A stretch of 64,000 nucleotides of DNA from Flavobacterium sp. Sd200 (GCF_009826935.1 NZ_WUMN01000003.1:1-64000), one strand, 5' to 3'; shown: positions 49,993 to 59,455, numbered from the stretch's first letter. Numbers and translations: made by a program. Notes: generated by a model not told the origin, from the sequence alone.

Positions 49993-50086
49993 AGCCCCCT
50001 AACCCCCAAAGGGGGAACTCGGGTATGTTTAATTATTATACTTTTCGTCTCCAGTCTCCTCCCCTTTGGGGAGGTCGGGAGGGGCT
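49993..50086. repeat. REP-like palindromic element inside the nuo operon
   Basis: A 94-nt structure: outer arms AGCCCC (49993-49998) and GGGGCT (50081-50086), with two inner hairpins CCCCC-AAA-GGGGG (50003-50015) and CCTCCCC-TTT-GGGGAGG (50058-50074). It fills the gap between nuoG and nuoF and its last base is the first base of nuoF's stop codon (on the complement). GC-rich palindromes of this AGCCCC-CT-AACCCCC type are dispersed in many Bacteroidota genomes. Confidence 0.75.
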
Positions 50087-51456
50087 TATATCACTGCCTG
50101 TTTCGCCACCAAATGCCTTACTTTTTCAAAAGGCTCATTTACAAAATGGTCGCGATTTTTAATTTTTTCAGGAAAACGAACATGATATTCAAACTCGTCC
50201 CTAAAGTGGCGAATGGCTGCTGCCACAGGCCATGCTGCTGCATCTCCCAGTGGGCAAATGGTGTTACCTTCTATTTTGCGCTGTATGTCCCACAGCAAAT
50301 CTATATCTTCTTCGCGGCCGTGGCCGTTCTCTATGCGGTGCAATACTTTTTCCATCCAGCCTGTGCCTTCACGGCATGGCGAACATTGTCCGCAGCTTTC
50401 GTGATGGTAAAAACGGCTAAAGTTCCAGGTATTGCGCACCACGCAGGTTGTATCATTATATACTATAAAGCCTCCCGAACCTAATGAAGATCCTGTTGCA
50501 AATCCACCATCGGCAAGCGATTCGTAGGTCATTAAGCGGTCTTCTCCGGCTGCGGTTTTAAAAATAAGATGTGATGGCAATATTGGTACTGAAGATCCTC
50601 CGGGAATCAAACCTTTTAAAGGTCTGTCGTCCATCATACCGCCAAGGTATTCATCAGAGTTCATAAACTCATCCACGCTTAGCCCCATATCTATTTCATA
50701 AACACCCGGGTTTTTACAGTGGCCGGATGCAGAGAATAATTTTGTGCCCGTAGAGCGCCCTATACCAATTTTAGCATACTCTGCACCGGTATTGTTTACA
50801 ATCCATGGCACTGCCGAAATAGATTCTACATTGTTTACCACGGTTGGGTTAGCCCACAAACCACTAACAGCAGGGAATGGAGGTTTTATCCTTGGATTGC
50901 CCCTTTTTCCTTCTAACGATTCAATAAGTGCGGTTTCTTCGCCACAAATATAGGCTCCGGCACCACAGTGCACGTGCAGGTCAAGATCCCAGCCTGTACC
51001 TAATATATTTTTGCCCAGCCATCCGGCGGCATAGGCTTCTTTAATTGCTTTTTCCAATATGCGGAAAACCCACATGTATTCGCCACGAATGTAAATATAA
51101 CTCAGGTTACACCCCAATGCGTAGCTCGAAGTAATCATTCCTTCTATCAAAAGGTGCGGAATGTACTCCATTAAAAAACGGTCTTTAAACGTTCCAGGTT
51201 CTGATTCGTCGGCATTGCAAACCAAGTGCCTTGGCTTGCCCGATTTTTTATCGATAAAGCTCCACTTCATTCCGGTAGGGAAACCCGCACCCCCACGACC
51301 ACGAAGACCGCTGGTTTTTACTTCTTCCACCACCTCGTCCGGTGTCATGCCTTTAAGGGCCTTTTCTACAGAGCGGTATCCACCTTGCTGGCGATACACT
51401 TCATAGGTTTTTATACCCGGTACGTTTATATGCTCTAATAATATCTTTGTAGCCAT
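50086..51456 (-). CDS. nuoF: NADH-quinone oxidoreductase subunit F
   Basis: NADH-oxidising flavoprotein subunit of complex I. 456 residues. FMN site GLRGRGGAGFPTGMKW; NADH/FMN block GAGAYICGEETALIESLEG followed by KRGNPR; 4Fe-4S cluster N3 ligands SCGQCSPCREG and a later CPLGDAA. The C-terminal motif (ICPLGDAAAWPV) is intact. It follows nuoE by 2 nt. Confidence 0.97.
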   Translation of the reverse strand: MATKILLEHINVPGIKTYEVYRQQGGYRSVEKALKGMTPDEVVEEVKTSGLRGRGGAGFPTGMKWSFIDKKSGKPRHLVCNADESEPGTFKDRFLMEYIPHLLIEGMITSSYALGCNLSYIYIRGEYMWVFRILEKAIKEAYAAGWLGKNILGTGWDLDLHVHCGAGAYICGEETALIESLEGKRGNPRIKPPFPAVSGLWANPTVVNNVESISAVPWIVNNTGAEYAKIGIGRSTGTKLFSASGHCKNPGVYEIDMGLSVDEFMNSDEYLGGMMDDRPLKGLIPGGSSVPILPSHLIFKTAAGEDRLMTYESLADGGFATGSSLGSGGFIVYNDTTCVVRNTWNFSRFYHHESCGQCSPCREGTGWMEKVLHRIENGHGREEDIDLLWDIQRKIEGNTICPLGDAAAWPVAAAIRHFRDEFEYHVRFPEKIKNRDHFVNEPFEKVRHLVAKQAVI

Positions 51457-51458
51457 CG

Positions 51459-52001
51459 TTATTGAGTAATGGTCAGTTTATGTAAATCTACTTTACCCGC
51501 GCGGCAGTCTTCTATTAGTTCGTCCATTTTTTGCGGAGTAAGGTTCTCTCTGTAAAAATCGCCCAACTGAAGCATAGGTGCATAGCCACAGGCACCAAGG
51601 CACTCTACACCAACTACGGTAAACATGCCGTCTGCTGTTGTTTCGCCTTCTTTAACGCCAAGCTTGTTGCAGGTATAGTCCATCAGGTTCTCGGCACCAC
51701 GTGCAGCACAGCAGGATGTCCTGCAAAACTCAAACATAAATTTACCTATGGGCTTTTGATTGTACATGGTGTAAAATGTTACTACCTCATACACCTCTAC
51801 CGGTTTTATGCCTAATATTTCGGCAACTTTATCCTGCAATGGTATGCTCAGCCAATTGTCATGCGCATCCTGCACGTCATGCAGTACAGGCAGCAATGCT
51901 GATTTCCTTTTGTCGGCAGGGTAGTGGCTCAACAGTTCGTCTATCCTGGCCTGCAAGGCTGGTGTTATGTTTATTTCCTGATGTATGTGACTAATCTCCA
52001 T
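51459..52001 (-). CDS. nuoE: NADH-quinone oxidoreductase subunit E
   Basis: Thioredoxin-like 2Fe-2S subunit (cluster N1a) of complex I. 180 residues. The cluster ligands are CRTSCCAARGAE and, about 40 residues on, CLGACGYAPM. The N-terminal helical region (HYPADKRKSALLPVLHDVQ) is typical. It is separated from nuoD by 97 nt with AT-rich AATTCGTAATT-type words (52002-52098). Confidence 0.96.
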   Translation of the reverse strand: MEISHIHQEINITPALQARIDELLSHYPADKRKSALLPVLHDVQDAHDNWLSIPLQDKVAEILGIKPVEVYEVVTFYTMYNQKPIGKFMFEFCRTSCCAARGAENLMDYTCNKLGVKEGETTADGMFTVVGVECLGACGYAPMLQLGDFYRENLTPQKMDELIEDCRAGKVDLHKLTITQ

Positions 52002-52098
52002 CCTTCTGTTTCTATTTTATTCTAAATTTTGAATTTTAAATGGCATTGCCAATTTCAATTCGTAATTTAAAATTCGTAATTCAAAATTTAAAACAACT
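52002..52098. repeat. AT-rich degenerate repeat between nuoE and nuoD
   Basis: Words such as AATTCGTAATTTAAAATTCG and TTCAAAATTTAAAA occur several times on both strands, forming weak inverted repeats. A similar run is seen at 48858-48941 between nuoG and nuoH. Such spacers are frequent in Flavobacterium-like operons; no function is known to me. Confidence 0.5.
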
Positions 52099-53334
52099 CT
52101 ATGCGTCTAATTCTCCTGCAATTACATTAAGGCTCGACAGTGTTGCAATAGCATCCGACAGCATTTGGCCCCTAACCATATCGTTAAACGCCTGGTAATA
52201 TATAAAGCATGGCCTGCGGAAGTGAAGCCTGTATGGTGTACGGCTTCCATCGGTTATAAGGTAAAAGCCAAGCTCTCCGTTACCGCCCTCTACGGCATGA
52301 TATACTTCTGTTTTTGGAACCGGAACTTCACCCATCACTATCTTAAAGTGATAAATAAGCGCTTCCATATTGTTGTACACTTCCTCTTTTGGAGGCAGGT
52401 AATAATCCGGCACATTTGCGTGGTAAGGTCCTTCAGGCAATTTAGCCAGTGCCTGTTTAATAATGCTAAGACTTTCCCATACTTCGGCGTTTCGAACGCA
52501 AAACCTGTCATACGTGTCGCCCGATTGGCCTACAGGAACATTAAAATCAAAATCTTCATAAGAGCTGTAAGGCTGCATAATGCGCACATCATAATCAATG
52601 CCCGCTGCACGCAGGTTAGGGCCTGTAAAACCATAGCTCATAGCTTTTTCGGCAGATATTGGCCCCACATTAATAGTACGGTCCATAAAAATACGGTTGC
52701 GCACTAATAAGTTTTCAAACTCCGACCATATAGCCGGGAACTCTTCAAGGAAATCGTTTATTTTTTTAAAGGCGGCAGGACTCCAGTCCCTCTCAAAACC
52801 ACCTATGCGACCCATATTTGTAGTAAGGCGGGCACCGCATATCTCTTCGTATATTTCGTATATTTTTTCGCGGTACTGAAAAACATATAAAAAGCCTGTA
52901 AGGGCACCTGTATCTACTCCTAAAACCGAGTTGCATATAATATGGTCGGCAATACGGGCAAGTTCCATAACAATAACCCTTAAATACTGCACACGCTTAG
53001 GCACTTCTATGTCCAGTGCCTTTTCTAACGTCATCCACCAGCCCATGTTGTTAATGGGAGATGAGCAGTAGTTCATCCTGTCAGTTAGTGGTGTTATTTG
53101 ATAAAACGGCCTGTTCTCGGCAATTTTTTCAAAAGCGCGGTGTATGTAGCCTACAGTTCCTTCGCCATCCAGTATTCTTTCGCCATCCATTAAAAGAATG
53201 TTTTGGAAGATGCCGTGTGTAGCGGGGTGGGTAGGGCCAAGGTTTAATATAGAGAGTTCGCTGCCGTCTTCATTCTTTCTTTGCTCGATCATCTTGGCAT
53301 AGCGATGCTCCGGTGGTAATAACAGGTCTGACAT
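52099..53334 (-). CDS. nuoD: NADH-quinone oxidoreductase subunit D
   Basis: Subunit of complex I forming part of the quinone cavity (49-kDa homologue of [NiFe] hydrogenase large subunit). 411 residues, with LNLGPTHPATHG near the N-terminus, then GYIHRAFEKIAENRPF and TDRMNYCSSPINNMGW, and the C-terminal DPCMSCTER-type region ends with SLNVIAGELDA. The catalytic-cavity His and Asp residues (HPATH and the D of TDRMNY) are present. nuoC follows upstream after 21 nt; in E. coli the two are fused, here they are separate. Confidence 0.97.
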   Translation of the reverse strand: MSDLLLPPEHRYAKMIEQRKNEDGSELSILNLGPTHPATHGIFQNILLMDGERILDGEGTVGYIHRAFEKIAENRPFYQITPLTDRMNYCSSPINNMGWWMTLEKALDIEVPKRVQYLRVIVMELARIADHIICNSVLGVDTGALTGFLYVFQYREKIYEIYEEICGARLTTNMGRIGGFERDWSPAAFKKINDFLEEFPAIWSEFENLLVRNRIFMDRTINVGPISAEKAMSYGFTGPNLRAAGIDYDVRIMQPYSSYEDFDFNVPVGQSGDTYDRFCVRNAEVWESLSIIKQALAKLPEGPYHANVPDYYLPPKEEVYNNMEALIYHFKIVMGEVPVPKTEVYHAVEGGNGELGFYLITDGSRTPYRLHFRRPCFIYYQAFNDMVRGQMLSDAIATLSSLNVIAGELDA

Positions 53335-53355
53335 TATATAATAATTTATTCCCGG

Positions 53356-53886
53356 TTAATTGTTATTCACGTTATCAGTTTTACGGCCAAAGAAACGGTC
53401 GTCCTTGTCTGTACGCCCACCGTCTTCCAGTGGGAATTCCTTGCGCAGAGGGAACGATACCATCTCATCCATGTTAAGGATCCTTTTTAACTGAGGATGT
53501 CCTTTAAATATGATGCCGTAAAAATCGTATGTTTCGCGTTCCTGCCAGTTGGCTCCAAGATAAAGGTCGGTTACCGAGTCAATTTCGGGTGCCTCTCCGT
53601 TAAGGAAGCTTTTAAAGCGAATGCGAACGTTGTCGTACCAGTTGTGCATGTGGTAGGTAACGGCAAACTGCCTGTTAACCTCGTTATCCGGATAATGGAT
53701 GCCGCACACATCGGTCAAAAAATTAAAGCGAAGCAGTGCATCTTCTTTTAAGTACTGCATTACATCGTGCATTGCGCCCGCCTCAACCTCAAACGACAGT
53801 ATATCTTTGATAATGACAAATCCGGTTACTTTATCGCCAAATTTATCAGTAAGCTTTTCTTCTATTACAGATGTTTCTAAAGCCAT
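53356..53886 (-). CDS. nuoC: NADH-quinone oxidoreductase subunit C
   Basis: Peripheral-arm subunit of complex I (30-kDa homologue). 176 residues. Hallmark ERETYDFYGIIFKGHPQLKR-like sequence (WQERETYDFYGIIFKGHPQ) and PLRKEFPLEDG at the C-terminus. It lies 3 nt downstream of nuoB and is not fused to nuoD. Confidence 0.96.
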   Translation of the reverse strand: MALETSVIEEKLTDKFGDKVTGFVIIKDILSFEVEAGAMHDVMQYLKEDALLRFNFLTDVCGIHYPDNEVNRQFAVTYHMHNWYDNVRIRFKSFLNGEAPEIDSVTDLYLGANWQERETYDFYGIIFKGHPQLKRILNMDEMVSFPLRKEFPLEDGGRTDKDDRFFGRKTDNVNNN

Positions 53887-53889
53887 TAT

Positions 53890-54441
53890 TTATGTAATGT
53901 TATAAGAAGCCAATAGTTCTTTATACTCAGGAGAACTTCTTCTCCTTACCGATTCGTTCCTTACAATATCCTGAAGTGTCATGATACCGTCCAGAATTTG
54001 TTCCGGTCTTGGTGGGCAGCCTGGCACGTAAACATCTACCGGAATTACTTTATCAATACCCTGAAGCACAGAATAGGTGTCGAACACCCCACCGGATGAT
54101 GCACAGGCACCAACGGCAATAACCCAGCGAGGCTCTGCCATTTGCTCGTAAACCTGACGTAAAATAGGAGCCATTTTTTTGGCAATGGTGCCCATTACCA
54201 AAAGCATGTCGGCCTGACGCGGCGAAAAACTCATACGTTCAGACCCAAAACGTGCCACATCATAATGTGCTGCCATGGTAGCCATGAACTCTATGCCGCA
54301 GCATGAAGTTGCAAACGGCAAAGGCCAAAGCGAGTTTGCCCTTGCCATACCCACAACCGTATCGAGTTGGGTGGCAAAAAAGCCATTGCCTTCTACTCCC
54401 GGAGGGGCATCTACTATTTTAATATCTTTTGAATTGCTCAT
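53890..54441 (-). CDS. nuoB: NADH-quinone oxidoreductase subunit B
   Basis: Subunit carrying cluster N2, which donates electrons to quinone. 183 residues. Cluster ligands SCCGIEF, the later GACASSGG and YVPGCPPRPEQ are intact, giving the tandem-Cys pattern. It lies 62 nt downstream of nuoA and 3 nt upstream of nuoC. Confidence 0.97.
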   Translation of the reverse strand: MSNSKDIKIVDAPPGVEGNGFFATQLDTVVGMARANSLWPLPFATSCCGIEFMATMAAHYDVARFGSERMSFSPRQADMLLVMGTIAKKMAPILRQVYEQMAEPRWVIAVGACASSGGVFDTYSVLQGIDKVIPVDVYVPGCPPRPEQILDGIMTLQDIVRNESVRRRSSPEYKELLASYNIT

Positions 54442-54503
54442 TGTAATTTAGTTTTTGATCATCAGCAGATAGGCTGCAAAAAGCATGCCTCATGATGCCT
54501 GGT

Positions 54504-54869
54504 TTATTCCCACTCAAGGCCTTTTTTCTTCATTACATAAAAGAAGCCCACAACAAGAAGGAACATAAAGATGCCCATTTTTAGAAGCCCTTCTACGCCC
54601 ATAGAACGGAAGTTAACCGCCCATGGGTACATAAATATTACTTCTACGTCGAAAAGAACGAAAAGTATGGCTACCAAAAAATATTTTACAGAGAAAGGGA
54701 TGCGTGCGTTACCAACAGATTCGATACCGCACTCAAAGTTTTTGTCTTTGTTTTTAGAGTTTCTTTTAGGGCCAAGTAGTCCTGAAACAAATATTGTTCC
54801 TGCCACAAAGCCAATGGCAAGCAGCGTTTGCATTAATATAGGGAAATAATCAGCCTGACTGGTGTTCAT
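54504..54869 (-). CDS. nuoA: NADH-quinone oxidoreductase subunit A
   Basis: First gene of the complex I operon (ND3 homologue). 121 residues, three transmembrane helices; KNFECGIESVGNARIPFSVK is the conserved loop with the exposed Cys, followed by KYFLVAILFVLFDVEVIFMYPWA. I placed the start at ATG 54869 (MNTSQADYFPILM): the open frame begins with GTG at 54899, but that base is part of the TATATTTG promoter element at 54899-54906. Confidence 0.93.
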   Translation of the reverse strand: MNTSQADYFPILMQTLLAIGFVAGTIFVSGLLGPKRNSKNKDKNFECGIESVGNARIPFSVKYFLVAILFVLFDVEVIFMYPWAVNFRSMGVEGLLKMGIFMFLLVVGFFYVMKKKGLEWE

Positions 54870-54898
54870 GACCTGAAGGTTTATTGTGTAATTATTCA

Positions 54899-54930
54899 CA
54901 AATATACAGGTCGTCCCGAAAAAAAATCAA
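54899..54930 (-). promoter_or_regulatory. Promoter of the nuo operon
   Basis: On the minus strand TTG at 54928-54930, 21 nt, then TATATTTG at 54899-54906. The spacer is slightly long but the -7 box is exact. Transcription starts near 54893, about 24 nt before the nuoA ATG. Further upstream (54931-55097) I see no gene. Confidence 0.65.
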
Positions 54931-55097
54931 GGTTTTATTGAGAGATTGCAAATAAAACCGCAATTTTTATTGGTTCTAAATAAAAATCAAATCCTCAAAG
55001 CAATCGATTTCTGTAAAGTTGGCAGAAGTGTTTTTTGAATACTGCGTTTTTGCTAAAAAACACGGTCGATTGATGCGATTAGTGATGATTTTTATTA

Positions 55098-55128
55098 AAA
55101 AAGCCACCTGTTAAACAGATGGCTTTGT
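55098..55128 (-). terminator. Terminator of the cold-shock gene
   Basis: On the minus strand AAAGCCATCTGTT pairs with AACAGGTGGCTTT over 13 bp (one G-U), around a short loop, followed by TTTT. Confidence 0.8.
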
Positions 55129-55164
55129 GATTGTAAAGAGGTTTTAAAGTAATATGGTTGTATA

Positions 55165-55362
55165 TTAGCTTATAGCTGCTACCTGCGCAGCAACTTTACC
55201 TTTTTTGCCGTCTTCTTCAACGTAGCTCACTTTGTCGCCCTCACGTAGGTTTTCACCGTTTAATCCTGTGGCATGTACAAAAATGTCACGTCCTGTTTCA
55301 TCGTCAGTTATGAATCCGTAACCTTTAGATTCAATAAAAAATTTAACTTTGCCTGTTCGCAT
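55165..55362 (-). CDS. Cold-shock domain protein (CspA-like)
   Basis: A 65-residue single-domain OB-fold RNA-binding protein. RNP1 is KGYGFI (residues 13-18) and RNP2 is DIFVH (26-30). Length and the ends match CspA-family RNA chaperones that melt RNA structure and may act in cold, stationary phase or translation. It has its own strong promoter and terminator, as expected of a highly expressed small gene. Confidence 0.93.
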   Translation of the reverse strand: MRTGKVKFFIESKGYGFITDDETGRDIFVHATGLNGENLREGDKVSYVEEDGKKGKVAAQVAAIS

Positions 55363-55391
55363 TCTGGTAATAAAAAAAATTAATAATACAT

Positions 55392-55420
55392 CAAAGGTAG
55401 AATTATTTCTGAAACCGCAA
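55392..55420 (-). promoter_or_regulatory. Promoter of the cold-shock gene
   Basis: On the minus strand TTG (55418-55420), 18 nt, then TACCTTTG (55392-55399), an excellent match to the Bacteroidota consensus. Transcription would start near 55386, so the leader is only about 25 nt, which does not suggest a cspA-type thermosensor. Confidence 0.75.
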
Positions 55421-55566
55421 AACGAAATGTTAAAAAAAATGAAAAATAATTATTTTAAAACTGAATTTTTTATTATGTTGTAAAAAATATTACAGTTTGA
55501 GTGACTTTTTTTACAAAGATTTGCGGTTTTTTATGCCGGAAAATATTTCTAAATGAAGCAATGTGC

Positions 55567-56250
55567 TTACAGTCCAAATTGCCATGCTACAGTTAAATTT
55601 ACAGAGTTGGTTCTAACGCTGCCGCCGTTTATTGTAGGTACATCGCCAATGTTGCTGAGCCCAAGATTGTTTCTTAACTCTATATTGATGTCGTTGGTGC
55701 TATTAACAGGTATACGTGTACCGATACCTAAATTTATACCAAAATTGAGGTCTTTATACAGCGAGCCTGATCTATCGCTTACTATAGTCCTATCTATTCT
55801 TAATGTTTCTCCCAAAAGGATTCCTGCAAATACACCACCATTTACATAATACAGTCTGTTCTTGCCTATATAATATTTTATATTTAAGGGAAGGTTTAAA
55901 TAGTGTAATGTAAATCTTGTGTCCAGAATTCCCTCTCTGAATGATGGATCATTAGGATCTGGTAGCCACTCGTTTGAAGAAAAGAGTGAAATTGTATTTG
56001 TAAAACTTAACGCTTCATAATTGAGGTTTCCCAAAATTGAAAACTTTTCATTTATTGGGGCTTCAATAGATATACCTGCGGTAAAATCTATAGCATAATC
56101 ATTTGATTTTGCCTTTTCATTGCCCCGAATCCCGGCATAGGTCACTCCGGCCTGTACGCCAAATTTTATATTGTTTGGTGTTTTTGTTTCCTGTGATGTT
56201 GCGATTATAGGTAATAGTGTAGATAGAAAAACTATTAAATTTTTTTTCAT
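55567..56250 (-). CDS. PorT-like outer-membrane beta-barrel protein
   Basis: A 227-residue predicted outer-membrane barrel with signal peptide (MKKNLIVFLSTLLPIIATSQ). Alternating strands include GVQAGVTYAGIRGNEKAKSN, GISIEAPINEKFSILGNLNY and LHYLNLPLNIKYYIGKNRLYY, the last being a conserved motif of the PorT/outer-membrane-barrel family. It ends in a Phe-rich strand (WQFGL). Start 56250 is chosen because the signal peptide begins there; a start seven codons upstream is possible. Function is unknown; PorT itself serves T9SS, but many paralogues do not. It lies downstream of the aspS terminator. Confidence 0.8.
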   Translation of the reverse strand: MKKNLIVFLSTLLPIIATSQETKTPNNIKFGVQAGVTYAGIRGNEKAKSNDYAIDFTAGISIEAPINEKFSILGNLNYEALSFTNTISLFSSNEWLPDPNDPSFREGILDTRFTLHYLNLPLNIKYYIGKNRLYYVNGGVFAGILLGETLRIDRTIVSDRSGSLYKDLNFGINLGIGTRIPVNSTNDINIELRNNLGLSNIGDVPTINGGSVRTNSVNLTVAWQFGL

Positions 56251-56273
56251 TTGATAAGATAGGTTATACACTT

Positions 56274-56336
56274 AAAAAAAAAAGTGCTCTATCCTGCTAC
56301 GGGCTTTTATAAAGCTTACGGAGCGGATAGAACACT
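56274..56336 (-). terminator. Terminator of aspS
   Basis: On the minus strand AGTGTTCTATCC pairs with GGATAGAGCACT over 12 bp (one G-U), enclosing a second small hairpin, followed by about nine U residues (plus-strand A-run 56274-56283). Confidence 0.8.
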
Positions 56337-56357
56337 GTGAAAAATAGGTTTATTTTT

Positions 56358-58103
56358 TTATTTCAGCCTGATGTGCAACTCGTCAAGTTGTTTGTTGTCT
56401 ATGGTGCTTGGCGCATCGATCATTACATCTCGGCCGCTGTTGTTTTTAGGGAACGCAATAAAATCGCGAATAGTTTCCTGGCCGCCAAGTATTGCTACAA
56501 GCCTGTCGAAACCAAAGGCAAGCCCACCGTGTGGTGGTGCGCCATATTGAAATGCATCCATAAGGAAACCAAACTGTGCTTTGGCCTCTTCTTCTGTAAA
56601 ACCAAGATATTTAAACATTAGCGATTGTGTTGCTTTGTCGTGTATACGTATAGAACCACCGCCAATTTCGTTTCCGTTCAATACAAGGTCATAGGCATTG
56701 GCACGCACTGCACCCGGATTGGTTTCAAGCAATGCGATATCTTCCGGCTTTGGCGACGTGAAAGGATGGTGCATGGCATGGAAACGCTCGCTTTCTTCAT
56801 CCCATTCCAATAGAGGGAAGTCTACTACCCATAGCGGAGCAAAAACTTCTGGGTTTCTTAAGCCCAGGCGTGTTGCAAGCTCCATGCGCAGGGCACTAAG
56901 GCGTGCGCGGGTTTTATTGGCATCTCCGCTCAATACTAATATAAGGTCGCCCGGTTTGGCTCCTGTAATTTCTGCCCATTGTAAAAGGTCTGCCTGGTCA
57001 TAAAATTTATCTACCGATGATTTTAGTGTTCCGTCTGCCTCATATTTAGCATATACCATTCCGCTGGCACCTACCTGTGGGCGTTTTACCCATTCAATAA
57101 GTCCGTCTATTTCTTTGCGGGTATAGCTTGCAGCTCCCGGAACGGCAATACCTACAACAAGCTCTGAACTGTTGAACACGGCAAAATCTTTATGCTGTGC
57201 AACGGCGTTAAGTTCTCCAAACTCCATCCCGAAACGAATATCCGGTTTGTCGTTGCCATATTTTCTCATGGCCTCATCATAAGTCATCCTAGGGAAAGCG
57301 CCTGTCTCAATGCCCTTAACTTCTTTAAGCAGGTGGCTTGCCAGTCCTTCAAAGGTTTGTATAATATCTTCCTGCTCCACAAAGCTCATTTCGCAGTCAA
57401 TTTGTGTAAACTCCGGCTGGCGGTCGGCACGAAGGTCTTCATCTCTAAAACATTTTACGATCTGGAAATATTTATCCATACCGCCCACCATAAGCAACTG
57501 TTTAAAAGTTTGCGGCGATTGCGGCAGGGCATAAAACTGCCCTTCGTTCATGCGGCTTGGCACTACAAAGTCGCGTGCACCTTCCGGTGTCGATTTAATA
57601 AGTACAGGAGTTTCAACTTCTATAAAGCCCTGTTTAGATAAATAGTTGCGCACCTCCATTGCTACACGGTGTCTAAACAGCAGGCTGTTTTTAACCGGGT
57701 TACGGCGAATGTCGAGGTAACGGTATTTCATACGGATGTCTTCACCTCCATCTGTTTCGTCTTCAATAGTAAAAGGAGGCACCTGTGCGGCATTAAGAAT
57801 GGTTAATTCTTTAACCAGTATTTCTATTTCTCCGGTTGCCATGTTGGCGTTTTTGCTTTCGCGCTCTATAACCGTTCCTTTTACCTGTACAACAAACTCA
57901 CGCCCAAGCGTGGCAGCAAGTTCAAAAACGGCCTTGTCGGTGCGGCTTTCGTCAAATATCAATTGGGTTATGCCATATCGGTCTCTAAGGTCGGCCCATA
58001 TAAGGAATCCTTTGTTACGGGTTTTTTGTACCCATCCGGCTAATGTTACTTCCTGGTTGATATGAGAGGCATTAAGCTGCCCACAATTATGGCTTCTGTA
58101 CAT
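56358..58103 (-). CDS. aspS: Aspartyl-tRNA synthetase
   Basis: Class II synthetase that charges tRNA-Asp. 581 residues, bacterial type with GAD insertion. N-terminal OB anticodon domain ([20 protein letters not shown]), motif 2 [23 protein letters not shown] region, and motif 3 [16 protein letters not shown] near the C-terminus. Length is normal. Promoter TAAATTTG lies at 58123-58130, about 20 nt upstream of the ATG. Whether it is discriminating (tRNA-Asp only) or also charges tRNA-Asn cannot be decided from this window. Confidence 0.97.
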   Translation of the reverse strand: MYRSHNCGQLNASHINQEVTLAGWVQKTRNKGFLIWADLRDRYGITQLIFDESRTDKAVFELAATLGREFVVQVKGTVIERESKNANMATGEIEILVKELTILNAAQVPPFTIEDETDGGEDIRMKYRYLDIRRNPVKNSLLFRHRVAMEVRNYLSKQGFIEVETPVLIKSTPEGARDFVVPSRMNEGQFYALPQSPQTFKQLLMVGGMDKYFQIVKCFRDEDLRADRQPEFTQIDCEMSFVEQEDIIQTFEGLASHLLKEVKGIETGAFPRMTYDEAMRKYGNDKPDIRFGMEFGELNAVAQHKDFAVFNSSELVVGIAVPGAASYTRKEIDGLIEWVKRPQVGASGMVYAKYEADGTLKSSVDKFYDQADLLQWAEITGAKPGDLILVLSGDANKTRARLSALRMELATRLGLRNPEVFAPLWVVDFPLLEWDEESERFHAMHHPFTSPKPEDIALLETNPGAVRANAYDLVLNGNEIGGGSIRIHDKATQSLMFKYLGFTEEEAKAQFGFLMDAFQYGAPPHGGLAFGFDRLVAILGGQETIRDFIAFPKNNSGRDVMIDAPSTIDNKQLDELHIRLK

Positions 58104-58122
58104 TATGTTTAAAATTTTGCTG

Positions 58123-58130
58123 CAAATTTA
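58123..58130 (-). promoter_or_regulatory. -7 element of aspS
   Basis: On the minus strand TAAATTTG, an exact TAnnTTTG box about 20 nt upstream of the aspS start. Confidence 0.55.
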
Positions 58131-58293
58131 ATTATATTATGTTCTTATGTATAGTACAATCATCATTTTTTGTATGCATAACATGTGCAGTCAATAATGT
58201 TAAAACAATTAACTTACGTATAAATATTTATTGATAGCGGTGTATATATTAAAACGTGTTCTTATTTTTACAGAACAATTTAATAACACGTTA

Positions 58294-59289
58294 ATGAAAA
58301 AGATATTTTTAGGATTGCTTTTTGCTGCCACAGGTGTTTTTGCACAGGCAGATGCAGTAAAATTTAAAGCTGCCATACAAAACCGCAACAGCGATTCGCT
58401 GGTTATACGTTCGCGCACTTTTACAAAAACATTAAAGGCCGATGCCAAAGGTAATTTTGCAGATAGCTTTAGTGTGGTAACAGGGGTGTATCAGCTTTTT
58501 GATGGGTCTGAATATGCTACGCTTTACCTTAAAAATGGTTTTGACCTTGACATGACCATGGATGCCAAACAATTTGATGAGACCATTAAATTTAAAGGTG
58601 CGGGCGAGAAGGAGAACAATTATTTAGCACAGCGCACGTTGGGCGAAGAGGCTTTTGGTACAAACCTTAATAAATATTTGGAGGAAGGCAATACAGATGC
58701 ACTTAACAAGCTTATCGACGAGCGTGTAAAATCTGCTGAGTCTGTAGCAAATGATGCTGCTTATGATGAGCCGTTCAGGAATTTGCTTAAAGCACAGGCA
58801 TCGGGAGAAAAACAACAACTTACCGCTATGGTACAGCAGGCTCTTGCTGCAAAAAAACTTGTGGGCAAACCGTCGCCATCTTTTGCTTATGAAAATGCGA
58901 AAGGCGGAGCTACTAAGCTTGAAGAGTTTAAAGGCAAGTATGTGTATATTGATGTTTGGGCAACATGGTGTGGGCCTTGCCGTCAGGAAATTCCGCACCT
59001 TAAAAAAGTGGAAGAAAAATATCATGGAAAGAACATAGTGTTTACGAGTATATCTGTAGATACTGCAAAAGATCATGATAAATGGAAAAAAATGGTTGAA
59101 AGCCAAAGTTTAGGCGGTGTTCAGCTTTTTGCGGATAAAGACTGGAAATCTGATTTTATACAGGCTTATGGTATTAATTCTATTCCACGCTTTATATTGA
59201 TCGATCCTAAAGGCAATGTGGTTGATGCCGATGCAAAACGTCCGTCTGATCCGGAACTACAGGCGCAACTTGACAAACTGCTTAAGTAA
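58294..59289 (+). CDS. TlpA-family thioredoxin with DUF4369-like N-domain
   Basis: A 331-residue exported thioredoxin-like protein. Signal peptide MKKIFLGLLFAATGVFAQ; the N-terminal half (about 20-180) is a DUF4369-like beta domain with helical linker; the C-terminal AhpC/TSA/TlpA domain starts near 196 (GKPSPSFAYENAKGGATKLE). Its active site is YIDVWATWCGPCRQEIPHLK (CGPC), with cis-Pro in GINSIPRFILIDPKGN. It likely reduces disulphides in the periplasm, as ResA does. Start 58294 was chosen because the signal peptide begins there; the open frame upstream lies in an AT-rich non-coding region. Confidence 0.9.
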   Translation: MKKIFLGLLFAATGVFAQADAVKFKAAIQNRNSDSLVIRSRTFTKTLKADAKGNFADSFSVVTGVYQLFDGSEYATLYLKNGFDLDMTMDAKQFDETIKFKGAGEKENNYLAQRTLGEEAFGTNLNKYLEEGNTDALNKLIDERVKSAESVANDAAYDEPFRNLLKAQASGEKQQLTAMVQQALAAKKLVGKPSPSFAYENAKGGATKLEEFKGKYVYIDVWATWCGPCRQEIPHLKKVEEKYHGKNIVFTSISVDTAKDHDKWKKMVESQSLGGVQLFADKDWKSDFIQAYGINSIPRFILIDPKGNVVDADAKRPSDPELQAQLDKLLK

Positions 59290-59309
59290 TAAAACACTTA
59301 AAGTGTTGT

Positions 59310-59335
59310 AGCTCTGCTTTTTGCAGGGCTTTTTT
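59310..59335 (+). terminator. Terminator after the TlpA gene
   Basis: AGCTCTGC (59310-59317) pairs with GCAGGGCT (59323-59330), one G-U pair, then TTTTT. Confidence 0.85.
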
Positions 59336-59392
59336 ATTGTTCCAATGTTAAGTTTTTCTCAATGTTACCAAATTGTTACCAAAATGTGTTTT

Positions 59393-59418
59393 TTGTGTAA
59401 ATTAATTATTTACATTTG
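59393..59418 (+). promoter_or_regulatory. Promoter of the MORN/YwqK-like gene
   Basis: TTG at 59393-59395, 15 nt, then TACATTTG at 59411-59418, an exact -7 box, 37 nt upstream of the ATG. Confidence 0.6.
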
Positions 59419-59455
59419 TATAGAGAACATGTATAACGTTAAACAGTAAAGAGAT

